Positions 37,131 to 47,881 of a stretch of 64,000 nt of DNA are shown one piece after another. Under the pieces are notes generated by a model. The model did not search any database and had not been told where the DNA came from. It saw only the letters and a list, made by a program, of their open reading frames with translations. Numbering within the stretch: position 1 is the stretch's first letter; each line of letters begins with the position of its first letter. Origin of the DNA: Streptomonospora wellingtoniae (lineage in GTDB: Bacteria; Actinomycetota; Actinomycetes; Streptosporangiales; Streptosporangiaceae). Position numbers and translations under genes: made by a program. Location of the stretch: assembly GCF_031845375.1 (NCBI RefSeq), contig NZ_JAVREK010000011.1, forward strand, positions 1 through 64,000. The letters are read 5' to 3'.

Positions 37131-37481
37131 CTACCGGCCGTCCTCCATGTCCCCGCCTTCGTCCTGCATACCCTCGCCGTCGCCGTCGCCCGTGTCCCCC
37201 TCGTCGTCCATGCCGTCGCCGGAACCCTCGTCCATGGGGTCCTCTTCTTCTCCTCCCATTCCGTCCCCGGAGCTCTCGTCCATGGACTCCTCACCGCCGT
37301 CCTGCATGCTCTCCTCGCCGCCCCCTTCCTGCATGCTCTCCCCGCCGCCCCCGTCCTGCTCGGCGCCGACCTCGTCGCCGCCGGCGTCGCCGTTGCAGGC
37401 GGTCAGGGAGAGCATCGCGGCCAGGCCGATGACTCCGGCGGCGACCAGGCGGCGCAGGGTGCTGAGGGATCCGGTGGACAT
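37131..37481 (-). CDS. Small acidic lipoprotein, paralog B
   Basis: A 116-residue protein with signal segment RRLVAAGVIGLAAMLSLTAC and an acidic tail in which variants of GGEESMQDGG, SMDESSGDGM and DPMDEGSGDGM recur, rich in Met as well as Asp/Glu. GAGGAG precedes ATG 37481. Its signal peptide is nearly identical to the 60-residue neighbour. The regular Met spacing among acids is unusual and could bind metal ions; this is speculation. It is downstream of the sulfite-oxidase-like gene. Confidence 0.7.
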   Translation of the reverse strand: MSTGSLSTLRRLVAAGVIGLAAMLSLTACNGDAGGDEVGAEQDGGGGESMQEGGGEESMQDGGEESMDESSGDGMGGEEEDPMDEGSGDGMDDEGDTGDGDGEGMQDEGGDMEDGR

Positions 37482-37587
37482 GCGTGTCTCCTCGTACTCG
37501 TTCGATCACGTGGCGGCGCCACCGCAGGGCACGGCGATGCCGGACCGCAGGGCCGGGCGGCCCAGCGGGGTTCGCGGGGAGACCGTC

Positions 37588-39363
37588 CTAGGAGACGGTC
37601 ACGTCGACGGTGTGGTGGCCGGTGGCGCCGTCGGGAGCGGGCCGCGCCTCCTCGGCGGTCTGCGTGCGGCCCGACCTGTCGGAGGCGCGCACGCTGATCC
37701 GGTGCTCGCCGGGGTCGGCGTCCCACTCCAGGACCCACTGGCGCCAGGTGTCGGCGGTGTCCTCCGCCGACAGGCGTGCCGCCTGCCACGGTCCGTCGTC
37801 GACGCGGACCTCGACCTGGTCCACACCGACGTTCTGCGCCCAGGCCACGCCGGCGACGGGCACCGTTCCGGCGGTGACCTCGGCGCCCGCACGCGGGGTG
37901 TCGATGCGCGACTGGGTCTTGATCGGCGCCCGCTGCGCCCAGCCGCGCGGCACCCAGTACGCGTCGAAGGCGTCGAAGGTGGTCAACTCCATCTCCTCCA
38001 CCCACTTGCAGGCCGAGACGTAGCCGTAGAGGCCGGGAACCACGACCCGCGCGGGGAAACCGTGGTCGGCGGGCAGCGGTCGGCCGTTCATGCCGAGGGC
38101 CAGCATGGCGTCGCGGCCGTCCATCACCGCCTCGACGGGTGTGCCGATCGTCATGCCGTCCGATGAGCGGGAGACGAGCTGGTCGGCCCGTCCGCCCTTG
38201 CCGGGCGGGCGGACGCCCGCCTCGCGGAGCAGTGCGGCCAGCGGCACGCCGATCCAGCGCGCGTTGCCCACGTAGGAGCCGCCTACCGGGTTGGAGACGC
38301 ATGCCAGGGTGATGTCGCGCTCGACCAGGTCGGTGCGCTCCAGCAGGTCGGCATAGGTGTACTCGCGCCCGCTCGCGCCGCGGCCGTGGATGCGCAGCCG
38401 CCAGCTCGTGGCGTCGATGCGCGGGACCGACAGTGCGGTGTCGACGCGGTAGAAGTCGCCGTTGGGCGTGAAGAAGGAGCTGAGCCCGTCGACGTCGAGT
38501 TCGGCCCCGTCGGGGAGCGGCGGTGCCGGCGAGTCGGGGCGGGGCAGCCGGACCGCCTGGCGGCTCGCCTCGACTCCGGCCTGCGCGGTGGCGTACCACC
38601 GGCCGCCGATCCCGGAGCCCGCCGAGAGCACGGCGGCCGAACCGGCCAGCAGCACGAATCTGCGGCGGTCGAACCCGCCCGGTGCCGGGCTCGTCGGGGA
38701 CGTGGGGGCACCCGCGGCGGATGGCGCGTCGGCGCCGGCATCAACGGCGGCGTCGGAGTCCGCGGGCTCCGCGACCTCGTCGGCGTCCCGCACGCCGGCC
38801 GCATCGGGATCGGGCGCCATAGCGGCGGCGGCGTCCTGTCCGCCCGGCTGTGCGGACCCGGCCGCGGACGGGGCGCGGGAAGGAGCGGCGCGCACCAGCA
38901 CGCGCAGCAGGACCAGCGCCACCGCTCCCCCGGCCACCGAGGGCAGCGCATAGACCGCGTCCGCCTCCGGCCGGGTCAGGGCGGCGGCCCCGGCGATCAC
39001 GGCCAGCGCGGCGATCCCGGTATCGCCGACCCACGCGCGCCGCAGGGCGCCGACGCCGATCGCGGCCGCGAAGAGCGCGAGCAGTACCGCGGTGCCGGCG
39101 ACGAGCAGCGGCCGGTCGGCCTCACCCACCGCAGCGATCGCGAATTCCCGCAGCGACCGCGGGGTGAGGTCGATGACGGCCTGGCCGACCGCGATGAGCG
39201 GGGTCGCCTGGGGGCGGATCAGGGCACCGGCGATCTCGGCCGTACCCAGGGCCGCGCCTGCGGCGATCAGGCCGCACAGCGCGCCGACGAGCGGGCGGGG
39301 GCGTGCCGGCGGCCGCTGCGCGTCTGCCGGTTCTGCTGCCGAAGTGTTTTGATGATCGGACAC
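37588..39363 (-). CDS. Membrane-anchored molybdopterin-dependent oxidoreductase (sulfite oxidase-like)
   Basis: A 591-residue protein with four membrane helices in the first 165 residues, an Ala/Asp/Pro-rich linker, an RRRFVLLAGSA helix, and a sulfite oxidase-type molybdenum domain. The cysteine that binds Mo is in ITLACVSNPVGG, followed by RWIGVPLAALLREAGV, and the dimerisation domain ends the protein (VSACKWVEEMELTTFDAF; PVAGVAWAQNVGVDQVEVRV). Catalysis is predicted outside the membrane, on an unknown oxyanion. GTG start. It diverges from sigK, a neighbourhood known in other actinobacteria, so SigK control is plausible. Confidence 0.9.
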   Translation of the reverse strand: MSDHQNTSAAEPADAQRPPARPRPLVGALCGLIAAGAALGTAEIAGALIRPQATPLIAVGQAVIDLTPRSLREFAIAAVGEADRPLLVAGTAVLLALFAAAIGVGALRRAWVGDTGIAALAVIAGAAALTRPEADAVYALPSVAGGAVALVLLRVLVRAAPSRAPSAAGSAQPGGQDAAAAMAPDPDAAGVRDADEVAEPADSDAAVDAGADAPSAAGAPTSPTSPAPGGFDRRRFVLLAGSAAVLSAGSGIGGRWYATAQAGVEASRQAVRLPRPDSPAPPLPDGAELDVDGLSSFFTPNGDFYRVDTALSVPRIDATSWRLRIHGRGASGREYTYADLLERTDLVERDITLACVSNPVGGSYVGNARWIGVPLAALLREAGVRPPGKGGRADQLVSRSSDGMTIGTPVEAVMDGRDAMLALGMNGRPLPADHGFPARVVVPGLYGYVSACKWVEEMELTTFDAFDAYWVPRGWAQRAPIKTQSRIDTPRAGAEVTAGTVPVAGVAWAQNVGVDQVEVRVDDGPWQAARLSAEDTADTWRQWVLEWDADPGEHRISVRASDRSGRTQTAEEARPAPDGATGHHTVDVTVS

Positions 39364-39499
39364 GCTCCTGCTTCGGAGCTGCTTCCGGCAGGGAGACGAC
39401 CTTCACGATAACGAAGAGATAACACCGATCGCGCGGCGCGGACATCGGGGTCGCCTCTGCCGCCGCGACTCCGAATGCAGGACGGAACAGCGACGACAG

Positions 39500-40159
39500 G
39501 TGCCGGAACCGAGGACGGTGACACGGGTGGAGCAGGCGATACCGGCGCAACCGCCGCGCCGCGCGCAGGGACCCGAAGGCGAGGTGAGCGGCCAGGACGG
39601 TCCCGACGGCGAGCACCGGCTGGTCGGACTGCTGCAGCGCACGGCGTTGGGCGAACTCGACGCCTTCGAGGCGGTCTACCGCGAGCTTGCCGGACCCGTC
39701 TTCGGTCTCGTCCGCCGCGTCATGCTGGACCGCGCCCAGGCGGAGGAGGTCACCCAGGAGGTGTTCACCGAGCTGTGGCGGCTGTCCGCGCGCTTCGACC
39801 CCGTGCGGGGAGGAGTACGCGCGTGGGTGCTGACGCTGGCCCACCGCCGCGCCGTGGACCGGGTGCGCTCCGAGCAGTCGGCCACGGCCCGCATGGAGGT
39901 CGCCGGGCGCATGGTGCCGGAGTCCTCCCCTACCGACGATGTCGCCGAGCAGGTCGAGCACCGCCTGGAGCGGGAGAAGGTCCGCCGGTGCCTGCGCCGG
40001 TTGACCGACATGCAGCGCGAGACGGTGCGGCTGACCTACTACACCGGCTACACCCAGCGCGAAGCGGCCGAGCTGCTGGGAGTGCCGCTGACGACGGTGA
40101 AAGGCCGACTGCGCGACGGGCTCATCCGGCTGCGCGACTGCCTGGGGGTGATGGTGTGA
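39500..40159 (+). CDS. sigK: ECF RNA polymerase sigma factor SigK
   Basis: A 219-residue extracytoplasmic-function sigma factor. Region 2 is LLQRTALGELDAFEAVYREL through VTQEVFTELWRLSARFDP, with ECF hallmark AHRRAVDRVRSEQSA, and region 4 is LTYYTGYTQREAAELLGVPL then TTVKGRLRDGLIRLRDCL. The 30 N-terminal residues are not conserved; GTG 39527, behind GAGGAC, may be the real start. It overlaps the anti-sigma gene by GTGA, so the two proteins are made together. Confidence 0.93.
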   Translation: MPEPRTVTRVEQAIPAQPPRRAQGPEGEVSGQDGPDGEHRLVGLLQRTALGELDAFEAVYRELAGPVFGLVRRVMLDRAQAEEVTQEVFTELWRLSARFDPVRGGVRAWVLTLAHRRAVDRVRSEQSATARMEVAGRMVPESSPTDDVAEQVEHRLEREKVRRCLRRLTDMQRETVRLTYYTGYTQREAAELLGVPLTTVKGRLRDGLIRLRDCLGVMV

Positions 40160-41088
40160 GCCTGCCGGAGCGCGACGTGCACGGGCTGACCGCGGCGTAC
40201 GCGGTCGACGCCCTGAGCGGTGACGAGCGCGAGCGCGCGCGGACCCATATCGGCGAGTGCGCCGACTGCCGCCGCGACCTCGCCGAGTTCCACGCCACGA
40301 CGGTGCGCCTGGCCTACGCCCAGGCCGAGCGTCCTCCCGAAGCCGTCTGGGAGCGGCTGCGCGCGTCGGTGCCGAACGTGCGCCGGCTTCCGCCGGAGAC
40401 GGAGGACTCCCGGCCGACCGCGCACCCCGGGGCCGGTCCCGGAACATACGCGGGCACCGGAGCCGCCGGGGCCCGGGAGGCCGCAAGCGGTATGGGGGGT
40501 TCCGCGGGTCGAGAGGGTGCTGAGGGCACGGCGGCGGCCGGCCGCGGGGACGGCGAAGGTCGCGTGGGCCGAGCCGACCGAGGAAACCGGGAGGGCGCGG
40601 GCGCGCGGGTGGCCGACATCGCCGACCGCCGGCGCCTGCGGCAGCGGTTGCCGTGGCTGATGACGGCCGCGTGCGCGGTGATCGCCCTGGTTCTGGGAGG
40701 CACGATGCTGGTGATGAGCCAGCGCATGCAAGAGATGAACGAGCACACCGCCAAGGTCGAGGCGCTGCTGGCCGCATCCGACACCCACATGGACGAGCAG
40801 CCGGTCACCCAGAGCGGCGCGGAGGCGACGGTGTTCACCTCCGAGAGCAGCGACATGGTGATGATCATGGTCAAGGGCCTGCCGCCCACCCCCGACGGCA
40901 TGGGCTACCAGATGTGGTACGTCGACGACTCCGGCATGCGCTCGGCCGGGATGCTGGAGCGCTCGGGAGACGGCATGTACTCAGGGATGGCCGGCGACGT
41001 GGGCCCGGCCGAGCAACTGGGCATCAGCCTGGAGCCGGCCGGCGGCATGCCCGAGCCCAGCGGCGAGCCGATGAAGGTGGAGCTCTAG
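40156..41088 (+). CDS. rskA: Anti-sigma-K factor RskA
   Basis: A 310-residue membrane protein. The cytosolic N-terminus has the zinc anti-sigma motif HIGECADCRRDLAEF, which holds SigK inactive. A long Gly/Ala/Arg-rich linker follows (residues 85-155), then one helix (LMTAACAVIALVLGGTMLVM) and the extracytoplasmic RskA domain (SSDMVMIMVKGLPPTPDGMG; YQMWYVDDSGMRSAGML). In mycobacteria such proteins release SigK by regulated proteolysis; the signal here is unknown. The outer part is rich in Met, notable beside a Met-rich lipoprotein. Confidence 0.92.
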   Translation: MSLPERDVHGLTAAYAVDALSGDERERARTHIGECADCRRDLAEFHATTVRLAYAQAERPPEAVWERLRASVPNVRRLPPETEDSRPTAHPGAGPGTYAGTGAAGAREAASGMGGSAGREGAEGTAAAGRGDGEGRVGRADRGNREGAGARVADIADRRRLRQRLPWLMTAACAVIALVLGGTMLVMSQRMQEMNEHTAKVEALLAASDTHMDEQPVTQSGAEATVFTSESSDMVMIMVKGLPPTPDGMGYQMWYVDDSGMRSAGMLERSGDGMYSGMAGDVGPAEQLGISLEPAGGMPEPSGEPMKVEL

Positions 41089-41183
41089 CGGCGACGGCAC
41101 GGCCGTGCCGGATGGCGCCGGGCCGGACACTGCGGCTCGGCGCCGTTCGGCGCCGCCCCGCGACTGCACCCGGCACATCCCCG

Positions 41184-41430
41184 TCGATCTTGTAGCTATC
41201 GTGAAGGAAAACGATTTCCGTTTGCGATGGCTACAAGCTGTGTGGGGCCTCCCTCTGGTCGGCCGTACCGGAGGAACAAAACGAGGGTGAACCGGCCCGC
41301 TCCAGACCCACTTCAGGGAATGTCACGGAACGATAACGGGATTTCGTGGGCGCCTCGCGATGGAGTGCGTTTGCCCAGCTCAGAGGTGCTAGCTCCGCTG
41401 TTTTGGGAATAGATCAACGGGGTTCGGGCC
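41184..41430. repeat. Dispersed palindromic repeat, copy 3, interrupted
   Basis: The left arm (from 41184) through the loop to CTACAAG at 41231-41237 matches the reverse complement of copy 2, including the internal TTTCCGTTTGCGAT segment, with one substitution (GATGGC for GATAGC). The expected continuation ATCAACGGGGTTCGGGCC does not follow directly but appears at 41413-41430. So a 175-base segment separates the palindrome from its conserved flank. It sits between convergent rskA and kinase genes. Confidence 0.8.
41238..41412. other. 175-base insertion inside repeat copy 3
   Basis: This segment interrupts the repeat between CTACAAG and ATCAACGG; AG occurs at both junctions (41236-41237 and 41411-41412), which may be a 2-base target duplication or chance. 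Its ends (CTGTGTGGGG and TTTTGGGAATAG) show no good terminal inverted repeats. A 61-codon frame starting in the mutated arm (41227) ends exactly at the right junction, but it has no family resemblance and is not called a gene. Confidence 0.55.
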
Positions 41431-41472
41431 GAACCGCCCGCCGCGCTCGCCGCAAACCGGCCGCCCCGGCTG

Positions 41473-44013
41473 TCACAGGTCGCAGGCGCTGCGCACGGCC
41501 TGAAGTTCGGCGCGGATGTGTTCGAGGCCGTGGCCGAGCCGTTCGGCGTGATCGCGCAGCTGGTGATAGCGCGCCTGGGCCGCCTGGACCGCACTGGGGA
41601 AGCCGTCACGGGGACCGCTGAACAGCCCGACACCCCAGGCGACGACCCGCGACAGCAGCCAGGTTCCCAACACGATGATGCCCAAGCGGACCGCGTCGTA
41701 GGAGTCGGGAACGTCCGACCCGGCGGCGGCCCCCAGGGCGACGACCGCGGCGGCCAGCACCAGTACCACCAGTGGGCTGCGGCCGACCCACACCTTGGCG
41801 CGCTGCAGCCGGGACTCGCGGGTCCAGCGCGCCGCGGCCGCCTCGCGCTCCCGGTCGGCCTCGGCCAGCGCCGACCTCCACTCGGCGGTGCGCACGCCGC
41901 TTTCGCGCGCCGCGCCCGTCAGCGAGGCCACGGTCGCGGCGATGCCCGCGCGGGCGGCCGGATCTGGCTCGCGCTCGACGGCGCCCCACAGGGCGGCGTA
42001 CCACTCCTCCGCCTCCGCGTGGCCGCCCGCGTCCGGGCGCATCGGGCGGTCGGGGGCCATCAGTAGCGACAGGATGAGCGCGGAGTCGACGGCGGCGTGC
42101 TGCGCCAGGCGGGGCACCGCGTCCTCCAGTTGTCGGCGGAACGCGCTCGCGGCCCGCTCGGCCGCCGCGAGGTCGTCGGCCAGTCGGCGCAGGTCGGCCG
42201 ATCCCGGATCGTCGTGCAGGGCCAGCAGGCGCAGCACCTCCGGGCGGGCCAGCAGCAGCAGTTCGTTGTCCGGCGGCGCGCCGGTGAACGCCGGCCGGAC
42301 TTGGGCGGAACGCTCGCGCAGATCGGCGAGGCCGGCGGGGCGGCCGCGGAACACCGGCGGCAGGTCCGGACGCTGCTGGGCGACGAACCAGGCGACAGCG
42401 CGATTGGCGTCGTCGGGGCGGCGGCGGAAGATCGAGCGGTCGGTGGACGTGTCGCCGACGTCGTCGACCATCCAGGCCTGCAGCGCGGCGCGCTCCTGCT
42501 CGTCGCTGAAGACGCCGACGGCGGCCGTCCAGTCGGCCTGCATTGCGGCGGCCAGCGCTCCCGGGCCGGTGCAGCGGTGCCCGGCGAACCAGTACGGCGG
42601 CACGCCCTCGAACCCGCCGCGGTCGACGTCGGCGGGAGCGCCGGTACGGCCGGGCGGAGGGGCCGGAGGTTCCGAGTTCCGGGCCCGGAACTCATCGGAG
42701 GCGGGAGCCGGGGAGGCGGAACCCGGGGAGGCGGAACCCGGGGAGGCGGAACCCGGGGAGGCGGAACCCGGGGAGGCGGAACCCGGGGAGGCGGAACCCG
42801 GGGGGGCCGGAGAGTACGAGGCGCCCGTCGGACCCGCCGGGCCCTGCGGCACGGCCTGCGGAGGCGGACCGGGTGCCTGCGGGGCGCTGCGGGGCGCCGC
42901 GCGCGTGCCGCCCGGCCCGAGGCTGGTGTAGAGCAGCGTGCCCGAGCCGTAAGCCGGCCCTCCCCCCTCTCCCCGCTCTTCCAGGTCTTCCGTCCGACCT
43001 GCACTCCGACGATCCGCATCCTGCGCGGGGCTTGCGTGCGCGGCATCGGCCCGGGCGGTCTCCACCCGGGTCGCTCCGTCCCGGGCGTCCTCGACCCGCG
43101 TGCGCTCCTCGCTTCCGACCCGTGTCGCGGCCTCCGCCGCCACCCGGGCGGACTCCTCGCGCTGCGCCGGCGCGCGCCCGGCGCCGACCCGCTCCCCCGG
43201 CGCCTCCGGCGTGGAGGTGCCCAGCAGCACGTCCAGCAGCGCGCGCGCCTCGGGGCGGCGGGCGGGGTCCTTGTCCAGGCATGCGAGCACGGCGGGCAGC
43301 AGCGGTTCGCCGAGGTCGCCGGTGTCGGGCTCGCCGGTCAGCACGCGCGTGGTGCGGGCCGCCTGGGTGGGCGCGGCGAACGCCTCGCGCCCGGTCGCCG
43401 CGTAGACCATGGCCGCACCCCAGGCGAACACGTCCACCGCGGGGGTGAGCCTGGCCCCTTCGAGCTGCTCGGGGGCCATATAGCCGATGGTTCCGACGAT
43501 GCCGCTGGCGGTCATCGACGTGGCCTCGATCGCGCGGGCGATACCGAAGTCGATGACGCGCGGGCCGTCGCCGGCCAGCAGGATGTTGTCGGGCTTGAGG
43601 TCGCGGTGCACGACGCCCGCGCCGTGGATGGCGGCAAGGGCGGTCGCGGTGGCCACGGCCAGCCGGTGCAGGTCGGCGCCGCGCCGCGGGCCGTTCGCGC
43701 GCACGTCGGCTTCCAGGGTGGGTCCGTCGATGTACTCCGCGGCGATCCAGGGCTGCTCGGCGCCAGGGTCGGCGTCGAGGATCGCGGCCACACAGAAGCC
43801 GCTCACCCGGCGCGCCTGCTCCACCTCGGCGGCGAAGCGGCGGCGCATGTCCCCGTCGCCGGCCCACGTCGCGTGCAGCAGCTTGACCGCCGCCCGGGTG
43901 CCGTCGGGCCCCTCGGCGAGGAAGACCTCACCGAACCCGCCTCGCCCCAGCGGTTCGATGAGCCGGTACCGACCGGCGTAGCGCTCGCTGTTCCCGGTGC
44001 CGCCCTCGCTCAT
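41473..44013 (-). CDS. Serine/threonine protein kinase with C-terminal membrane segments
   Basis: An 846-residue Hanks-type kinase. Domain 1-270: glycine loop LGRGGFGEVFLAE, lysine AAVKLL, catalytic VVHRDLKPDNILL, DFGIARA and APEQLEG, all intact. Residues 280-450 are a low-complexity linker with Arg/Glu repeats, Pro-rich stretches and six exact GSASP units. Residues 460-730 form a conserved helical region of unknown role (PPYWFAGHRCTGPGALAAAM), then two membrane helices (SPLVVLVLAAAVVALGAAAG; LGIIVLGTWLLSRVVAW) and a short coiled coil. With no outer sensor domain, the input is probably cytosolic. AAAGGA precedes ATG 44013. Confidence 0.93.
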   Translation of the reverse strand: MSEGGTGNSERYAGRYRLIEPLGRGGFGEVFLAEGPDGTRAAVKLLHATWAGDGDMRRRFAAEVEQARRVSGFCVAAILDADPGAEQPWIAAEYIDGPTLEADVRANGPRRGADLHRLAVATATALAAIHGAGVVHRDLKPDNILLAGDGPRVIDFGIARAIEATSMTASGIVGTIGYMAPEQLEGARLTPAVDVFAWGAAMVYAATGREAFAAPTQAARTTRVLTGEPDTGDLGEPLLPAVLACLDKDPARRPEARALLDVLLGTSTPEAPGERVGAGRAPAQREESARVAAEAATRVGSEERTRVEDARDGATRVETARADAAHASPAQDADRRSAGRTEDLEERGEGGGPAYGSGTLLYTSLGPGGTRAAPRSAPQAPGPPPQAVPQGPAGPTGASYSPAPPGSASPGSASPGSASPGSASPGSASPGSASPAPASDEFRARNSEPPAPPPGRTGAPADVDRGGFEGVPPYWFAGHRCTGPGALAAAMQADWTAAVGVFSDEQERAALQAWMVDDVGDTSTDRSIFRRRPDDANRAVAWFVAQQRPDLPPVFRGRPAGLADLRERSAQVRPAFTGAPPDNELLLLARPEVLRLLALHDDPGSADLRRLADDLAAAERAASAFRRQLEDAVPRLAQHAAVDSALILSLLMAPDRPMRPDAGGHAEAEEWYAALWGAVEREPDPAARAGIAATVASLTGAARESGVRTAEWRSALAEADREREAAAARWTRESRLQRAKVWVGRSPLVVLVLAAAVVALGAAAGSDVPDSYDAVRLGIIVLGTWLLSRVVAWGVGLFSGPRDGFPSAVQAAQARYHQLRDHAERLGHGLEHIRAELQAVRSACDL
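42711..42800. repeat. Six exact tandem copies of a 15-base unit in the kinase gene
   Basis: GGGAGGCGGAACCCG repeats six times without a mismatch (42711-42800), encoding Gly-Ser-Ala-Ser-Pro units on the minus strand. The identity at silent positions points to recent expansion, and copy number probably varies between strains. Changes in whole units keep frame and would alter only linker length. Confidence 0.9.
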
Positions 44014-44350
44014 GCCGTCCTTTCCGCCGACTTCTCCGCTGCTGGAACGACATTATCGGTGCCTCCGGATTGCGCAAGACGGATGCGCCGGATCGCACTG
44101 CAGGAGCACCGGCCGGAGCCCAACCGCATCCCTGACCCGCGCGGACCCCCGCCACGAGCCCGTCGGCCCCGCAGCGCCAGAACGCCGGACACCCGCGCCT
44201 CTCCCCCCTAACGCGCGGAGCCGCCGCCCGTCTGCGACGGACGGCGGCCCTGCGGGCGTTCCGTTGCGCCCGCGCCCGGCTGCCGCCGAGCGGAGTGCCC
44301 TCCGGCTCGCCCCGACCGGCCCTTGCGGGCTCCTTCTCGCTCGGCAGCTT
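44014..44350. other. Intergenic region acnA / kinase
   Basis: Bases 44014-44350 (337) separate the acnA stop from the kinase start, both on the minus strand. They hold the 44220-44248 hairpin and, near 44040-44080, an A/T-richer patch that may be the kinase promoter. No gene is supported. Confidence 0.55.
44220..44248 (-). terminator. Terminator hairpin after acnA
   Basis: GCCGCCGCCCGTC (44220-44232) pairs with GACGGACGGCGGC (44236-44248) with a single mismatch and a 3-base loop, about 100 bases past the acnA stop. It should separate acnA transcription from the downstream kinase gene. Confidence 0.6.
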
Positions 44351-47086
<2,736 letters not shown>

Positions 47087-47551
47087 GGTGTTTGCCTCCT
47101 GATCTCGCCACTTTCTCCCGGCATCCTGCCGCAATGCAGGCACCGGGACATCACTGAGGCTGCCCTAATCGAGATGGCCCTGAGTGCGTCTGCGGCACCC
47201 ACCCCACGGCACGCCGGTTCATCCCGTTCTACCAGCGATGTCGGCCCGGTCCCCCGCGCCGCGCGCGTTCGGGGACCGGCACGCGGCACGGCTGCGCGCG
47301 GAGGACGGCCGGTCCGTCCCTGATTCCTACCGCCTCATTTTTATCTCGATATCAAGGTATCCCACAGGTATCTCGACATCAAGTTACCGTGGTGCGCAAC
47401 GCCCGCGGCCGGAGCGGGAACCCCGCGCCGGGTGCGGCGCGTCGTAGGAGCAGTTCAACACCGGACCGGTGCGCGGGTCCGACACCGGCCGCCGCGAGCG
47501 GAGTCCGCACCGTGCGCGCTACCACCCCGTCCCACCCGAGGAGCCCCCGCG
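47087..47551. other. acnA upstream region
   Basis: A 465-base gap between divergent acnA and a small membrane protein gene. The part nearest acnA is of mixed composition; 47330-47395 is strikingly A/T-rich and holds two operator-like palindromes. No coding frame with family resemblance was found. Confidence 0.55.
47342..47388. promoter_or_regulatory. Tandem palindromic operators upstream of acnA
   Basis: TATCTCGATATCAAGGTA (47342-47359) and TATCTCGACATCAAGTTA (47369-47386) are two copies of one 18-base imperfect palindrome, offset by 27 bases; the second extends to GGTA...TACC (47367-47388). MarR/PecS-type regulators bind sites of this kind, and in Streptomyces coelicolor the MarR protein TamR controls aconitase (established). 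That this is the TamR site here is inference. The sites could also serve the divergent small gene. Confidence 0.55.
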
Positions 47552-47860
47552 ATGCGCTCACTGCGCGACCTGGTCATCTTCGTCCTCTGCGGCATCGCGC
47601 TGATCGTCTGGGGAATCATCACGCTGCTCTCCCCCGGCGCCGTCGAGGTCGCCTCCGCCGGATCGCCCTACTGGACCATCCCGCTGGGTGTGGCGATGCT
47701 CGCGGCCGGGATCGCGCTGGACGCCCGGGCCCGGCGCCGCCGCTCGGCCGCGGTTGGGACGCGGAGGCCGGTGCCGTCGGCGCAGTCCGGGTCCGGCGCG
47801 GCGGCGCCCGCCGAGGAGGGGCCCCGGGGTCCCGAAGGCACCGCTCCTCCTGCGGGCTGA
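47552..47860 (+). CDS. Small hypothetical membrane protein
   Basis: A 102-residue protein with two helices (LVIFVLCGIALIVWGIITLL and WTIPLGVAMLAAGIALDA) and a polar Ala/Gly/Pro tail. ATG 47552 follows GAGGAG. Unrecognised; proteins of this size and layout are common in actinobacteria. It is divergent from acnA and converges with the LLM oxidoreductase gene. Confidence 0.65.
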   Translation: MRSLRDLVIFVLCGIALIVWGIITLLSPGAVEVASAGSPYWTIPLGVAMLAAGIALDARARRRRSAAVGTRRPVPSAQSGSGAAAPAEEGPRGPEGTAPPAG

Positions 47861-47881
47861 GGACGGATCGACCCGGCCGGA

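Noticed and set aside
41227..41412. 61-codon frame filling the insertion in repeat copy 3
   Set aside because: Start is in a mutated palindrome arm, there is no ribosome site and no hydrophobic or conserved pattern. It was kept only as a remark on the insertion.
41411..41430. tRNA T-loop-like GGTTCG
   Set aside because: The GGGGTTCGGGCC string belongs to the dispersed repeat flank; no acceptor stem or anticodon arm can be formed. No other tRNA-like structure was found in the window, including at the element junction.
42711..42800. CRISPR-like array
   Set aside because: The units are contiguous 15-mers without spacers and lie in a kinase reading frame.
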